The notes under the pieces are model-generated. The model searched no databases and had not been told where the DNA came from. It was given only the letters and a program-made list of their open reading frames with translations. Position numbers and translations under genes: made by a program. From NCBI RefSeq assembly GCF_017912535.1, contig NZ_JAERQK010000007.1, positions 119,069-183,068 of the forward strand: a stretch of 64,000 nucleotides of DNA, in the 5' to 3' direction. The DNA comes from Motiliproteus sediminis. Lineage in GTDB: Bacteria; Pseudomonadota; Gammaproteobacteria; Pseudomonadales; Balneatricaceae. This document shows, one piece after another, positions 8,415 through 17,248 of the stretch (within the stretch, counting starts at the first letter, position 1; each line of letters starts with the position of its first letter).

Positions 8415-9524
8415 ATGACTGAATTGATTTCTGTTAGCAGAGATAATCACTTTAATTTCCTTAGGCTGTTGTTCGCCTTACAGGTTTTGATCTTGCACGC
8501 TCAGCATTGGATGAATCTTCCAATAGGCGATTTTTTGTATAAAATTCTATCAATTTTCCCAGGGGTTCCTCTTTTTTTTGTGGTCTCAGGATTCTTGGTT
8601 TCGGATTCGTATTTTAAGTCTTCAAGCATAAAAGAGTTCTTCTTCAAAAGAGGGCTTAGAATATACCCTGCTTTGGCTGTTAATATTATAATTTTAGAGC
8701 TGGCGATGCTGTTTGGTGGAAATTTTTACGGAATTGATATTTCTGTTTATGAATACACTGCGTATTTAGTTACATATATTGCTTCTGCCTCTAGTGGTAT
8801 TGCTAGTTCGTTAATAGGATCTAGTTATTTAGCGATATATAATCAGTCGGCTTTTTTTTCCGACTATCCAAGTGGAGTTCTGTGGACTCTAACTGTAGAG
8901 CTGACATTTTATCTATCCGTGCCGTTATTTTTATGGAAAAGAAATATTGTCGCCACAAAGATAATACTTTTCATCTTGTTTTTTGTTTCTATTGTAATCT
9001 CATCAATTTCATATGGAGGTTTCTATGATAAATCCATTCTTCATAAATTGCTTGGCATATCAGTCCTTCCTTACTTATGGATGTTTATAATTGGAATCTA
9101 TGTTAGATTGGAATGGAAAAGTATTTTAGAAAAGGTTAGAAATAGGGCGCATATTTACTTTGCCTGTTATGTTTTTTTTGGCCTGTTTTTTTATGATTAT
9201 CTTGGTAATTACAAGAGTGATCTTGGCTTTTTTACAGTTTTACAGACACTGCTTATGGCCAGTGTTGTATTTAGCTGTGCATATAGCTTTACCCATATCA
9301 GAATTCTAAGGAAAGCAGATTTGTCCTATGCGACATATTTGTATCACATGCTTGTGGTTCATACGCTTATTGGCTTGGGTTATGGAAGTGGTGCTGAGAA
9401 TTATTATGTTATAGTAGCTATCACTCTTGCGATAGCCTTCACTTCTTGGTGCTACATTGAGAAGCCAGCTTTGGCACTAAAAATAAGTTACGGGGCATTG
9501 AGGGAAGTACAGAGGAGTAGATAA
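8415..9524 (+). CDS. Membrane O-acyltransferase (acyltransferase-3 family)
   Basis: This 369-residue protein has about ten membrane helices. It has the family hallmark near the N-terminus, FNFLRLLFALQVLILHA, with the conserved arginine and histidine, then GVPLFFVVSGFL and a late SGVLWTLTVELTFYL. It ends in CYIEKPAL, usual for OafA/Oac-type enzymes that acylate lipopolysaccharide O-antigen or other glycans in the inner membrane. There is no C-terminal SGNH domain. Base composition is strikingly AT-rich against the GC-rich surroundings, so it is recently acquired cargo. The ATG has only a weak ribosome-binding site (GAGACA). Confidence 0.88.
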   Translation: MTELISVSRDNHFNFLRLLFALQVLILHAQHWMNLPIGDFLYKILSIFPGVPLFFVVSGFLVSDSYFKSSSIKEFFFKRGLRIYPALAVNIIILELAMLFGGNFYGIDISVYEYTAYLVTYIASASSGIASSLIGSSYLAIYNQSAFFSDYPSGVLWTLTVELTFYLSVPLFLWKRNIVATKIILFILFFVSIVISSISYGGFYDKSILHKLLGISVLPYLWMFIIGIYVRLEWKSILEKVRNRAHIYFACYVFFGLFFYDYLGNYKSDLGFFTVLQTLLMASVVFSCAYSFTHIRILRKADLSYATYLYHMLVVHTLIGLGYGSGAENYYVIVAITLAIAFTSWCYIEKPALALKISYGALREVQRSR

Positions 9525-9634
9525 CGGGTTTAAGTTAATGAATCTGTAAACAATCCTCTAAGACTTAGTAGCATTTAGTTATCTAAGCACTGTGTTCAAT
9601 CACGTATGCTCTGTAGTTTTGCAAGGAGTTACCT

Positions 9635-10426
9635 GTGGAGCTCAAACTTCTACATGTTAAGGATCTTAAAAAGATCCTTAACATGTTGTGGGAGATCCAT
9701 TCTTACAGATCGGAGTTGACCGAGTACTTTTTCGAGGATGGAAAGGGCTTTCTCGATAGCGCCCCGACACCGTTTGGTTGGGCTGAACTTTATTCTGAGC
9801 CATTGATTAATCTTATTTGGTATCTGTTGGCGACAATTGATACGGATGGTGAGTTAATAAAGGAGCTTAAATCTAAAGCATCTCTGGCTGAGGTTGAGGC
9901 CATATTCGAAAGCATTGATGATCCCGAGCTGGTTGATTTCGGCGAAGGTGTGGAGCACACCAAATATTTGTTCTTGTGTATCTGGATTGCATTGATGCGC
10001 TCACTTGAAAGCGTTCAGGTCTACGGACGCTCTCTAAACCGGCTCATGGAAGATGTTGCTCAAGGCAACGATAAAGCGTTATTTGATGCGGTGAAACTGG
10101 ACCACTCGATCACCGCGAATGAGCATGTACAACGCCGGATAGCCATTGCTGAGTTGAAGAAGGACCAAAGCTTTTTCAAGCGCCTAGCCAATTGCACAAA
10201 ATCACGCCCGGAAAAACACAGCCCTAAGCTCTATCCGCTTAGGTATATGTTGGCGGTGACGCATGAGATAGGGCTTCTGGAAAAGCTCTCCATGGAAGAG
10301 GCCTACGAACTGTTCTGCCTTGAGCTAAAGGTCTATGACGGTAACGGCTCAGACCCTGCCGGTAGCCTGTGGCAGTTCATCGGGCGCTGGAAAAAAGACA
10401 ACCTCAAACCCTACTACTCGACATGA
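9635..10426 (+). CDS. Unknown 263-aa cargo protein
   Basis: The frame starts with GTG six bases after AAGGAG (9623-9628), which supports this start. The protein looks soluble and mainly helical, with acidic stretches and no signal peptide. I recognise no domain. Codons 7-17 contain a perfect 16-bp inverted repeat. A shorter start at the ATG at 9684, just after the hairpin, is possible but has no good ribosome-binding site. Its position between the acyltransferase and the initiator gene is the usual place for accessory cargo. A defence or regulatory role cannot be read from the sequence. Confidence 0.65.
   Translation: MELKLLHVKDLKKILNMLWEIHSYRSELTEYFFEDGKGFLDSAPTPFGWAELYSEPLINLIWYLLATIDTDGELIKELKSKASLAEVEAIFESIDDPELVDFGEGVEHTKYLFLCIWIALMRSLESVQVYGRSLNRLMEDVAQGNDKALFDAVKLDHSITANEHVQRRIAIAELKKDQSFFKRLANCTKSRPEKHSPKLYPLRYMLAVTHEIGLLEKLSMEEAYELFCLELKVYDGNGSDPAGSLWQFIGRWKKDNLKPYYST
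9652..9686. repeat. Perfect 16-bp inverted repeat with 3-nt loop
   Basis: ACATGTTAAGGATCTT (9652-9667) is separated by AAA from its exact reverse complement (9671-9686). The palindrome starts 14 bases after the GTG start codon of the 263-aa gene. As RNA it would form a very stable hairpin near the start codon. As DNA it could be a protein-binding site or a replication-origin hairpin. No T-run follows on either side, so it is not an ordinary terminator. Confidence 0.9.
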
Positions 10427-10496
10427 AATGACGTTTTCGTGTCCTGTGCTTCGCCCCGTAATGTGAATATTTATATCGACCGTGTTTAACGATCCC

Positions 10497-10503
10497 AGGA
10501 GGG
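10497..10503 (+). promoter_or_regulatory. Strong ribosome-binding site of the initiator gene
   Basis: AGGAGGG precedes the ATG at 10511 by 7 bases. It is the strongest Shine-Dalgarno sequence in the element and fixes the start of the replication-initiator-like gene. Confidence 0.75.
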
Positions 10504-10510
10504 AAACAAC

Positions 10511-11800
10511 ATGGTCGATCATTCCGATCTTCAAAAGGTAGCCGCCGACAAGGGCGTTTCGCCGCAGTCGTCGCGCAGCGACGCCGCGGAAAACGCGTGC
10601 GAAGGTGGCACTTCAGGGCAGGCAGCGGGGGCGCCTCCTAGTAACACAGCACCCCCAAATTACACCGGACTCAGAATATTGCGCTGTGGCGTGGATAGCC
10701 TGTACCTGAGTTACGCGGGAAGCCTGACCGAAAACTACGAAACCCAACTCGAATGCCTGAAGGCCCTGGCGCAGTCGCAGGAGGGCACGGATCAGGCCGA
10801 CGCCTACCTGTTCCTAGCGGATCACTCCTTCGCAGTGCGGGGTAAAGGGCGGGGCCGCTTCCCGTTCCTGCTGGTGGATAACTGGTACCAACTGCAACTC
10901 AGTCGGCGTAAGGCGGAACGTCTACCGTTGGCCTACGCGCAGGTCGCCAGTGAATTACTCACCTTCTGCGGTGTGGATGGCGCGGTAGGGCCGCTGACCA
11001 ACATCGTTAGCATCTTTGCGGGGCAGGTGATTCACCCCACCGTCAGCCGGGTCGACCTCTGCGTGGACTTCACCACCGACCTCGACCTGGAAGCGATTCC
11101 GCAAAACCATTGGATCAGTCGCGCCAACAACTTCGCCCGTTACTACGTGCAGAACCGCTTCAGTGGTTACACCTTCGGCCAGGGTGGGCCGATCTCCTGC
11201 CGCCTCTACGACAAGACCCTCGAAATAGAAAAGTCCCAAAAGACCTTTCTCTACCCGTTGTGGGCCGCGCAAGGTTGGGATGGTGAGTCGCCGGTGTGGC
11301 GGTTGGAGTTCCAGTTCCAGCGTGAGGTATTAGGCGAATGTGCGATCCGCACCGTTCCGGAACTGAAGCAGGCCCTGAATCCCCTGTGGACCTACGCCAC
11401 TCACCAGTGGCTGCAACTCAAGTACCCCCAGGGCGACAGCAATCAGTCCCGCTGGCCGGTCTATCCCGAATGGCAATCTTTGCTCGGTGCCGAGTTCAAC
11501 GACAGTGCCCGCGAGTCGGTCCTGCGGGTACGCAAAGATACCGCCCCCTCGGACCGTTACCTGTTCGTGAATGGCCTCGGTGGCCTGACCTCGTTCATGG
11601 CCCGTGAAGGGATCCAGTCGATTGATGAGGCGCTGGAGACCTATCTGGTCAAAGCCCACGAGTACCACCGGCAGCAAAGCCAACGAACCGGCAAAACCCT
11701 CCCCACCTATGTCCGTGAGAAGGTCGAGCAAAAACGCACCCGCTACGCGGCGCGTAAGGCGACGGAGAGCCGCGAGCAACGCGAGCGGGGGCGCTCATGA
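10511..11800 (+). CDS. Replication initiation factor-like protein
   Basis: This 429-residue protein has a polar, low-complexity N-terminus (residues 1-50) and then a domain resembling the replication initiation factor family found in filamentous phages and rolling-circle plasmids. The likely family motifs are RVDLCVDF (residues 180-187), RLYDKTLEI (231-239) and WRLEFQFQREVL (264-274). Such proteins nick an origin and start single-strand replication. An integrated element with this gene may replicate after excision. The coding part is GC-rich, unlike the acyltransferase gene. The excisionase-like gene starts 4 bases after its stop. The family assignment is from motif pattern only. Confidence 0.7.
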   Translation: MVDHSDLQKVAADKGVSPQSSRSDAAENACEGGTSGQAAGAPPSNTAPPNYTGLRILRCGVDSLYLSYAGSLTENYETQLECLKALAQSQEGTDQADAYLFLADHSFAVRGKGRGRFPFLLVDNWYQLQLSRRKAERLPLAYAQVASELLTFCGVDGAVGPLTNIVSIFAGQVIHPTVSRVDLCVDFTTDLDLEAIPQNHWISRANNFARYYVQNRFSGYTFGQGGPISCRLYDKTLEIEKSQKTFLYPLWAAQGWDGESPVWRLEFQFQREVLGECAIRTVPELKQALNPLWTYATHQWLQLKYPQGDSNQSRWPVYPEWQSLLGAEFNDSARESVLRVRKDTAPSDRYLFVNGLGGLTSFMAREGIQSIDEALETYLVKAHEYHRQQSQRTGKTLPTYVREKVEQKRTRYAARKATESREQRERGRS

Positions 11801-11803
11801 ACC

Positions 11804-12112
11804 ATGCACGCACTAGGACTCAAGGAGGCGGCTGCTTTCCTGCATCTGTCGCCCTCAACGCTGGGGATGCTTGCTCGTTCCGGCAAGATCAAAGCCGCCA
11901 AACCGGGCAAGCGTTGGGTGTTCCTCGAACGCGATCTTGTGGCCTACCTGGACCGGCTTTATGCTGGTCGTGGGCAAGCGCCGCAACGTGATTGTGAAGA
12001 GGAGACTTCACAATGGCAGTTTATAAACGCGGCACCACGTGGTGGGTTAGCTTCACAACGCCCGGCGGGCAAAGAGTACGCCGCTCTGCTGGGACTGACG
12101 ACAAGAGGCTAG
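11804..12112 (+). CDS. HTH DNA-binding protein, excisionase-like
   Basis: This 102-residue protein begins LKEAAAFLHLSPSTLGMLARSGKIKAAKPGKRWVF, a MerR/AlpA-type helix-turn-helix followed by a wing. That is typical of excisionases that sit beside tyrosine integrases. The domain fills residues 1-55. The rest, from about residue 70, is encoded by DNA shared out of frame with the start of the integrase gene. It begins 4 bases after the initiator stop, so it is probably translationally coupled. It may also repress the integrase promoter. Confidence 0.75.
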   Translation: MHALGLKEAAAFLHLSPSTLGMLARSGKIKAAKPGKRWVFLERDLVAYLDRLYAGRGQAPQRDCEEETSQWQFINAAPRGGLASQRPAGKEYAALLGLTTRG

Positions 12113-13047
12113 CGCAGGAGTACCACGACCGCCTCAAGCACGAGGCATGGCGTATTCACATGCTGGGGGAAAAACCCCGGCGCACCTGGCAGGAGGCTGT
12201 GGTGCGGTGGCTGGCCGATACGCAGGAGAAAGCGGATCACCAGAAAGACGTGGGCAAATTGAAGTGGCTGGATACCTACCTTCGGGACAGGTATCTGGAC
12301 CAGATTGATCGGGACTTGATCGACGAGATCGGCCGGATCAAACGGGCCGAAAGCAGCCCTTCAACCGCCAATCGTTATCTGGCGCTGATGCGAGCGATTC
12401 TGCGAATGGCGCGCAATGAGTGGGACTGGATCGACAAGGTGCCCCATTTCCGCCTCTATCGGGAGCCACAAAAACGAGTGCGTTGGCTACGCCCCAAGGA
12501 GGCCGACCGGTTATTGAAGGAGTTGCCGCCCCATCTGGAAGTGATGGCGCGGTTCTCCCTGGCAACGGGTCTGCGGCAACGGAATGTGTCGTACCTCCGG
12601 TGGGAGCAGGTGAACTTGGCCACCGGTATGGCGTGGATTCATGCTGATCAGTCCAAGTCGCGCAAAGCCTTTGCGGTGCCGCTCAATCAGGACGCCCTTC
12701 AGGTTCTGATCGGACAGCAGGGGCAGCATCCGGAATACTGCTTCACCTACCACGGTGAACCGGTGGACCGGACCACCACCAAGGCGTGGTACAAGGCACT
12801 CAAACGAGCCGGTATCTCGGACTTTCGCTGGCACGATCTCAGGCATACCTGGGCATCCTGGCACGTGCAGAACGGGACCAGCTTATACGAGTTGATGGAA
12901 TTGGGTGGATGGTCGTCGTTTGAGATGGTTTTACGCTACGCGCACATGGCGGGCGAACACCTCAGAAAAGCGGCGGGACACGTGGACGGTACGGTTTTGA
13001 CACACCCCAGAAACAACAAAGGCCTGCGGTTAATCGCAAGCCTTTGA
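12013..13047 (+). CDS. Tyrosine site-specific recombinase (integrase)
   Basis: This 344-residue integrase has an N-terminal arm-binding segment (MAVYKRGTTWWVSF), a core-binding region and a C-terminal catalytic domain. The catalytic residues are visible: Arg in TGLRQRNV, HDLRHTWAS, the late His/Trp in GGWSS and the nucleophile Tyr in RYAHM. A ribosome-binding site (GAGGAGA) precedes the ATG. The first 100 bases overlap the HTH gene in another frame. Its last 13 or so codons lie inside the right 93-bp repeat. It should integrate and excise the element at the tRNA-Phe anticodon loop. Confidence 0.93.
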   Translation: MAVYKRGTTWWVSFTTPGGQRVRRSAGTDDKRLAQEYHDRLKHEAWRIHMLGEKPRRTWQEAVVRWLADTQEKADHQKDVGKLKWLDTYLRDRYLDQIDRDLIDEIGRIKRAESSPSTANRYLALMRAILRMARNEWDWIDKVPHFRLYREPQKRVRWLRPKEADRLLKELPPHLEVMARFSLATGLRQRNVSYLRWEQVNLATGMAWIHADQSKSRKAFAVPLNQDALQVLIGQQGQHPEYCFTYHGEPVDRTTTKAWYKALKRAGISDFRWHDLRHTWASWHVQNGTSLYELMELGGWSSFEMVLRYAHMAGEHLRKAAGHVDGTVLTHPRNNKGLRLIASL

Positions 13048-13099
13048 AGTAAGTGGTGCCCGGACGCGGAATCGAACCACGGACACGAGGATTTTCAAT
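13007..13099 (+). repeat. attR: right 93-bp direct repeat
   Basis: This copy is identical to 7957-8049. It supplies the 3' half of the working tRNA-Phe and its downstream hairpin (AAAGGCTTGCG/CGCAGGCCTTT on the minus strand). It also encodes the C-terminus of the integrase. Confidence 0.92.
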
Positions 13100-13130
13100 C
13101 CTCTGCTCTACCAACTGAGCTATCCGGGCA
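13054..13130 (-). tRNA. tRNA-Phe (GAA anticodon)
   Basis: The reverse strand reads TGCCCGGATAGCTCAG, then GGATTGAAAATCC (anticodon GAA), GGTTCGATTCC and CGTCCGGGCACCA. The four arms fold normally, and CCA is encoded. It is the reconstituted gene at the right end of the integrative element. Confidence 0.97.
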
Positions 13131-13211
13131 GCAAGAGGCGCGTATTTAATCCCGAAACTTGGAGGGTGTCAATAGCCTTCGGCAAGGTCGTGGTTTCGGC
13201 TTGCTGGCCTC

Positions 13212-13220
13212 TGCTATAAT
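13212..13220 (+). promoter_or_regulatory. Extended -10 promoter before gmhA
   Basis: TGCTATAAT is a perfect extended -10 element 35 bases upstream of the GTG start of gmhA. No good -35 hexamer is seen, as is usual for this promoter type. It probably drives gmhA-hldE-hldD-waaF. Confidence 0.6.
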
Positions 13221-13254
13221 GGCGCCCTTCTCAGGGTTTACGGGTGGATAGAGC

Positions 13255-13827
13255 GTGAAAAGTAGTTTTGACGCGGCGCTGAAGCGCCATCGCCAGTTGT
13301 TCGATAAGCTGGACGCATTGCAGCCGCAAGTAGAGCAGTTGGCTGAGGCGGTTATCCAGTGTCTGCGCGCCGGCGGTAAGGTGCTGTGGGCCGGCAACGG
13401 TGGCAGCGCGGCGGACGCCCAGCACCTGGCGGCCGAATTTATGGTGCGCTATAAAGCCGAGCGGGGGCCGCTGGCCTCCATCGCCCTGACCACCGACTCC
13501 TCTATCCTCACCGCGCACAGCAACGACTACAGCTTTGACTCCCTGTTTGCGCGCCAGGTTGAAGGGCTGGCTCGCCCCGGTGACCTGTTTATTGGTATCA
13601 GTACCTCCGGCAATAGTATCAACGTGATTCAGGCGGTTGATAAGGCGCGCGAACGGGGCATTCAATCGGCTGTATTGCTGGGTCGTGATGGCGGTCAGTT
13701 GGCAGGTCTGGCGGACCTTTCCGTGATCGTGCCGGATGATGAAACGGCGCGGATCCAGGAAGCGCACATCTTTATCGGCCACTGGTTGTGTGAAGTGGTC
13801 GATGCTCAGTTGGCGAGCAAGGATTAA
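13255..13827 (+). CDS. gmhA: Phosphoheptose isomerase (sedoheptulose-7-phosphate isomerase)
   Basis: This 190-residue SIS-domain protein carries AGNGGSAADAQHLAAEF (substrate-binding loop), STSGNSINVI and ETARIQEAHIFIGHWLC, all diagnostic of GmhA. It converts sedoheptulose 7-phosphate to D-glycero-D-manno-heptose 7-phosphate, the first step of ADP-heptose synthesis. The start is a GTG. hldE follows 5 bases after the stop. SIS paralogues such as DiaA are close relatives, but the context of three heptose genes decides for GmhA. Confidence 0.88.
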   Translation: MKSSFDAALKRHRQLFDKLDALQPQVEQLAEAVIQCLRAGGKVLWAGNGGSAADAQHLAAEFMVRYKAERGPLASIALTTDSSILTAHSNDYSFDSLFARQVEGLARPGDLFIGISTSGNSINVIQAVDKARERGIQSAVLLGRDGGQLAGLADLSVIVPDDETARIQEAHIFIGHWLCEVVDAQLASKD

Positions 13828-13832
13828 TACGG

Positions 13833-15284
13833 ATGCAGCATTTTATTCCCGATTTTGGCCGTAGCCGGGTTCTGGTAGTCGGTGACCTGATGCTCGACCG
13901 CTACTGGCACGGTGCCACCCAGCGTATCTCTCCGGAAGCACCGGTGCCAGTGGTGCATATCAAGGATCATGAAGGGCGTGTCGGTGGTGCCGGTAACGTG
14001 GCGGTTAACATTGCCGCGCTTGGCGGTCAGGCGACACTGTTATCACTGGTGGGCAAGGATGAGGCGGCGGATACGTTGCGGCTGCAGCTGGCAGAGGCGG
14101 GTGTGGCCTGCGAATTCGAAGTAGTCGAGGGTTCGGATACCATCACCAAGCTGCGGGTGATGAGTCGCAATCAGCAACTGATCCGGCTCGACTTCGAGGA
14201 CGGCTTTGCCGATTACGATCATGCTCACCTGCTCAGCCGTTTTGATCGGGTACTGGACAGCGCTGATGTGGTGGTGTTTTCCGACTACGGCAAGGGTTGT
14301 CTGGACGAAATTCGTGCCATGATCAGCCGCGCGCGGGCGGCCGGTAAACAGGTACTGGTGGACCCCAAGGGCACCGACTTCAGCCGCTACAGCGGCGCCA
14401 CCCTGATCACTCCCAACGAGTCCGAGTTTGCCGCCGTTGCCGGAGAGTGGCGGGATGACGACGAGCTGGTGGCCAAAGCGCACCAACTGATCGACGGTTG
14501 TCAGCTGGGTGGTTTATTGATTACCCGCAGCGAACGCGGTATGGCGCTGGTCCGCTGTGATGACGAGCTGCATATCCCCACCGTCGCCCGGGAGGTGTAT
14601 GACGTCACCGGTGCCGGTGATACGGTGATCGCCACGCTGGCGGCGGCCCTTGCGGCCGGTGAGAGCGCAGCCGATGCTACCCGTCTGGCAAATCTGGCCG
14701 CCGGCATTGTGGTCGGTAAATTAGGCACGGCGACGGTGTCGGCGGAGGAACTCAATCGGGCGGTGTTGGGTGATTCGGCGGAGGAAACCGGCGTGCTGGG
14801 GCTGCACGCGCTGCAGCGCCAACTGAACGCGGCACGTGCTCGGGGCGAAAAGATCGTGATGACCAACGGCTGTTTCGATATTTTGCACGCCGGCCACGTG
14901 CAGTATCTGGAACAGGCGCGCTCGCTGGGGGACCGGCTGGTGGTGGCGGTCAATACCGATGATTCCGTGAATCGGCTGAAAGGCCCGGAGCGCCCCATCA
15001 ATACCTTGGAGCAGCGAATGGCAGTGCTGTCCGGTCTGGCCAGTGTGGATTGGGTGATCGCCTTTGGCAAGGATTCCCCCGACGACACGCCGGCGGAGCT
15101 GATCCGCGAACTCCTGCCCGATATTCTGGTCAAGGGGGGAGACTACAAGGCGGAAGATGTCGCCGGCGGCGAGGCGGTAATCAATAATGGCGGCGAAGTG
15201 ATTATTCTGGGCTTTCTGGATGGTTGTTCGACCACCAATATCGTTCGCCGTATCCGCACCAGTGAGGAGAACAAAGGCTCATGA
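13833..15284 (+). CDS. hldE: Bifunctional heptose-7-phosphate kinase / heptose-1-phosphate adenylyltransferase
   Basis: This 483-residue protein has both expected domains. The N-terminal ribokinase-like kinase (to about residue 320) has [21 protein letters not shown] and the catalytic DVTGAGDTV. The C-terminal nucleotidyltransferase has [16 protein letters not shown]. Together they turn heptose 7-phosphate into ADP-heptose, with a phosphatase step between the two reactions supplied from elsewhere. The gene overlaps hldD by 4 bases (ATGA). Length matches the family. Confidence 0.96.
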   Translation: MQHFIPDFGRSRVLVVGDLMLDRYWHGATQRISPEAPVPVVHIKDHEGRVGGAGNVAVNIAALGGQATLLSLVGKDEAADTLRLQLAEAGVACEFEVVEGSDTITKLRVMSRNQQLIRLDFEDGFADYDHAHLLSRFDRVLDSADVVVFSDYGKGCLDEIRAMISRARAAGKQVLVDPKGTDFSRYSGATLITPNESEFAAVAGEWRDDDELVAKAHQLIDGCQLGGLLITRSERGMALVRCDDELHIPTVAREVYDVTGAGDTVIATLAAALAAGESAADATRLANLAAGIVVGKLGTATVSAEELNRAVLGDSAEETGVLGLHALQRQLNAARARGEKIVMTNGCFDILHAGHVQYLEQARSLGDRLVVAVNTDDSVNRLKGPERPINTLEQRMAVLSGLASVDWVIAFGKDSPDDTPAELIRELLPDILVKGGDYKAEDVAGGEAVINNGGEVIILGFLDGCSTTNIVRRIRTSEENKGS

Positions 15285-16234
15285 TTATTGTCACCGGCGG
15301 TGCCGGCATGATCGGCAGCAACATCGTCAAGGGGCTGAACCAGCGCGGTGTCACTGACATTCTGGTGGTGGATAACCTCACCAACGGTCACAAGTTCTGG
15401 AATCTGCAGGACTGTCAGATTCTCGACTACCTCGACAAGGACGACTTTATCCAGCGGATCCGTTCCGGTGAGCGTTTTGACAGCGTGACCGCGGTCTTTC
15501 ATGAGGGCGCTTGCTCGGCGACCACCGAGTGGAACGGCAAATACATGATGGATAACAACTACGAGTACTCCAAGTCGCTGCTGAACTGGTGTGTTGAGCG
15601 CCAGGTGCCCTTCATTTATGCATCATCAGCCGCCACCTATGGCAAAACCGAGACCTTCCGTGAAGAGCTGGGCTGTGAAGGCCCGCTGAATGTTTACGGC
15701 TACTCGAAGTGGCAGTTCGACCAGTATGTCCGCGCTCACCAGGCGCGCTTCAAAAGCCTGGTGGTAGGGCTGCGCTATTTCAACGTCTATGGCCCGCGCG
15801 AGCAGCACAAGGGCAGCATGGCCAGCGTTGCGTTTCATCTCAACAACCAGATTCATGCCGGCGAGAACCCCAAACTGTTCGGGGGCTACGATCACTATCA
15901 GGCCGGTGAGCAGAAACGTGATTTTGTTTATGTGGGTGACGTGGTCAAGGTGAATCTGTGGTTCCTTGATCATCCCCGTGTTGAGCTCAGTGGTATCTAT
16001 AACCTCGGTAGCGGTCGTTGTCAGTCATTCAACGATGTCGCCAATGCGGTGATCGCTTATCACGGTCACGGTGAGATCGAATATATTCCCTTTCCGGATC
16101 ATCTCAAGGGGGCGTACCAGAGCTTTACCGAAGCCGACATCAGCAAGCTGCGCGGCGTCGGCTATGCCGAACCCTTCAGGAGTGTTGAAGAGGGTGTGGG
16201 CGAATATATGCAGTGGTTGCACAGGGAACAGTAG
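15281..16234 (+). CDS. hldD: ADP-L-glycero-D-manno-heptose 6-epimerase
   Basis: This 317-residue extended short-chain dehydrogenase epimerises ADP-D,D-heptose to the L,D form used in the inner core. The NADP-binding loop is [11 protein letters not shown], then ASSAATYG and the catalytic YGYSKWQFD (Tyr and Lys). [20 protein letters not shown] is characteristic of HldD. The start codon overlaps the hldE stop. Its product feeds the heptosyltransferases encoded directly downstream and at 28 kb. Confidence 0.96.
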   Translation: MIIVTGGAGMIGSNIVKGLNQRGVTDILVVDNLTNGHKFWNLQDCQILDYLDKDDFIQRIRSGERFDSVTAVFHEGACSATTEWNGKYMMDNNYEYSKSLLNWCVERQVPFIYASSAATYGKTETFREELGCEGPLNVYGYSKWQFDQYVRAHQARFKSLVVGLRYFNVYGPREQHKGSMASVAFHLNNQIHAGENPKLFGGYDHYQAGEQKRDFVYVGDVVKVNLWFLDHPRVELSGIYNLGSGRCQSFNDVANAVIAYHGHGEIEYIPFPDHLKGAYQSFTEADISKLRGVGYAEPFRSVEEGVGEYMQWLHREQ

Positions 16235-16237
16235 CGG

Positions 16238-17248
16238 GTGATAAATCGGTGGTTGATAGTCGGCCCCTCCTGGGTCGGCGACATGGTAATGGCGCAGTCG
16301 TTATTCAAGGCGCTTAAACGGGCCGAGCCCGAGTGCCGGATTGATGTGGTTGCACCGGCGTGGTCACACCCGATCCTAGCGCGGATGCCGGAGGTTAACG
16401 AGGCGATTAACCTTGACGTCAAACACGGTGAATGGGGCTTTCGAAAGCGACTGCAGCTAGGGCGTCAGTTGGAGGCCAATCGTTACTCCCGCAGCATCGT
16501 GATCCCGCGTTCGCTGAAGGCGGCGCTGGTGCCGTTCTTTGCGTCCATCCCGGTGCGAACCGGCTTTCGCGGTGAGATGCGTTACGGTTTGCTGAATGAT
16601 ATGCGCCTGTTGGATAAAAGGCGTCTGCCGCTGGCGGTGCAGCGTTTTGTGGCGTTGGGGCTGGAACCCTCCGTTAGCGCCCCGGAAATCATTAATCCGT
16701 CGCTGCATGTCGATGCCGGCAATCAACAGCGTCTGATCGCCGAGCTGGCGTTGCAGCTTGAGCGTCCGGTAGCGGCGCTGCTGCCGGGAGCTGAGTTCGG
16801 CCCCGCCAAACAGTGGCCGGAGCAACACTGGGCGCAACTGGCGGAGCAGCTGACCGAGCAGGGCTATCAGGTATGGTGTCTGGGTTCTCCCAAGGACGAG
16901 GCTGTGGCCACCCGGATTCAGGCGCAGACTAACGCCCCGATTCTTAACCTGTGCGGCAAAACTCGCCTTGAAGATGCCGTCGATCTGCTGGCGCTGGCCG
17001 ATGTGGCGATCAGCAACGATTCGGGGCTGATGCATGTGGCCGCTGCGGTTGATTGTCATGTGATTGCGATCTACCGCACTACGACCCCGGACTACACCCC
17101 GCCGCTGACCGACAAGACCGACATCCTGCGAGCTGATCTTGGCGGCCGCAGCGAGCTGATGGGGGTGCGGGAGTTGCCTGAAGGGCACGGCATCAAGGAT
17201 GTGACGGTTGCGGAAGTGGTTGGTTGTATGCAGCGTCGAGACCTTTAG
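16238..17248 (+). CDS. waaF: ADP-heptose:LPS heptosyltransferase II
   Basis: This 336-residue GT9 enzyme begins WLIVGPSWVGDMVMAQSLFKALK, the signature of WaaF, and carries LLPGAEFGPAKQWPEQHW and ISNDSGLMHVAAA. It adds the second heptose to the inner core at the cytoplasmic face. It starts with GTG 4 bases after hldD. It meets the convergent glycosyltransferase gene tail to tail with a 4-base overlap. Confidence 0.92.
   Translation: MINRWLIVGPSWVGDMVMAQSLFKALKRAEPECRIDVVAPAWSHPILARMPEVNEAINLDVKHGEWGFRKRLQLGRQLEANRYSRSIVIPRSLKAALVPFFASIPVRTGFRGEMRYGLLNDMRLLDKRRLPLAVQRFVALGLEPSVSAPEIINPSLHVDAGNQQRLIAELALQLERPVAALLPGAEFGPAKQWPEQHWAQLAEQLTEQGYQVWCLGSPKDEAVATRIQAQTNAPILNLCGKTRLEDAVDLLALADVAISNDSGLMHVAAAVDCHVIAIYRTTTPDYTPPLTDKTDILRADLGGRSELMGVRELPEGHGIKDVTVAEVVGCMQRRDL

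Larger units (their letters stand above)
7957..13006. mobile_element. 5.05 kb integrative element in tRNA-Phe
   Basis: The segment is bounded by perfect 93-bp direct repeats (7957-8049 and 13007-13099; offset 5050 bases). The repeat comprises the 3' half of tRNA-Phe, from the anticodon loop through CCA, plus 47 bp of downstream sequence with the tRNA terminator-like hairpin. The intact tRNA lies at the right end next to the integrase gene, the classic arrangement for tyrosine-recombinase elements. The genes are, in order, acyltransferase, unknown protein, replication-initiator-like protein, HTH/excisionase-like protein and integrase. No capsid, conjugation or toxin genes are seen. The left 1.6 kb is clearly AT-rich compared with the chromosome. 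Confidence 0.9.
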
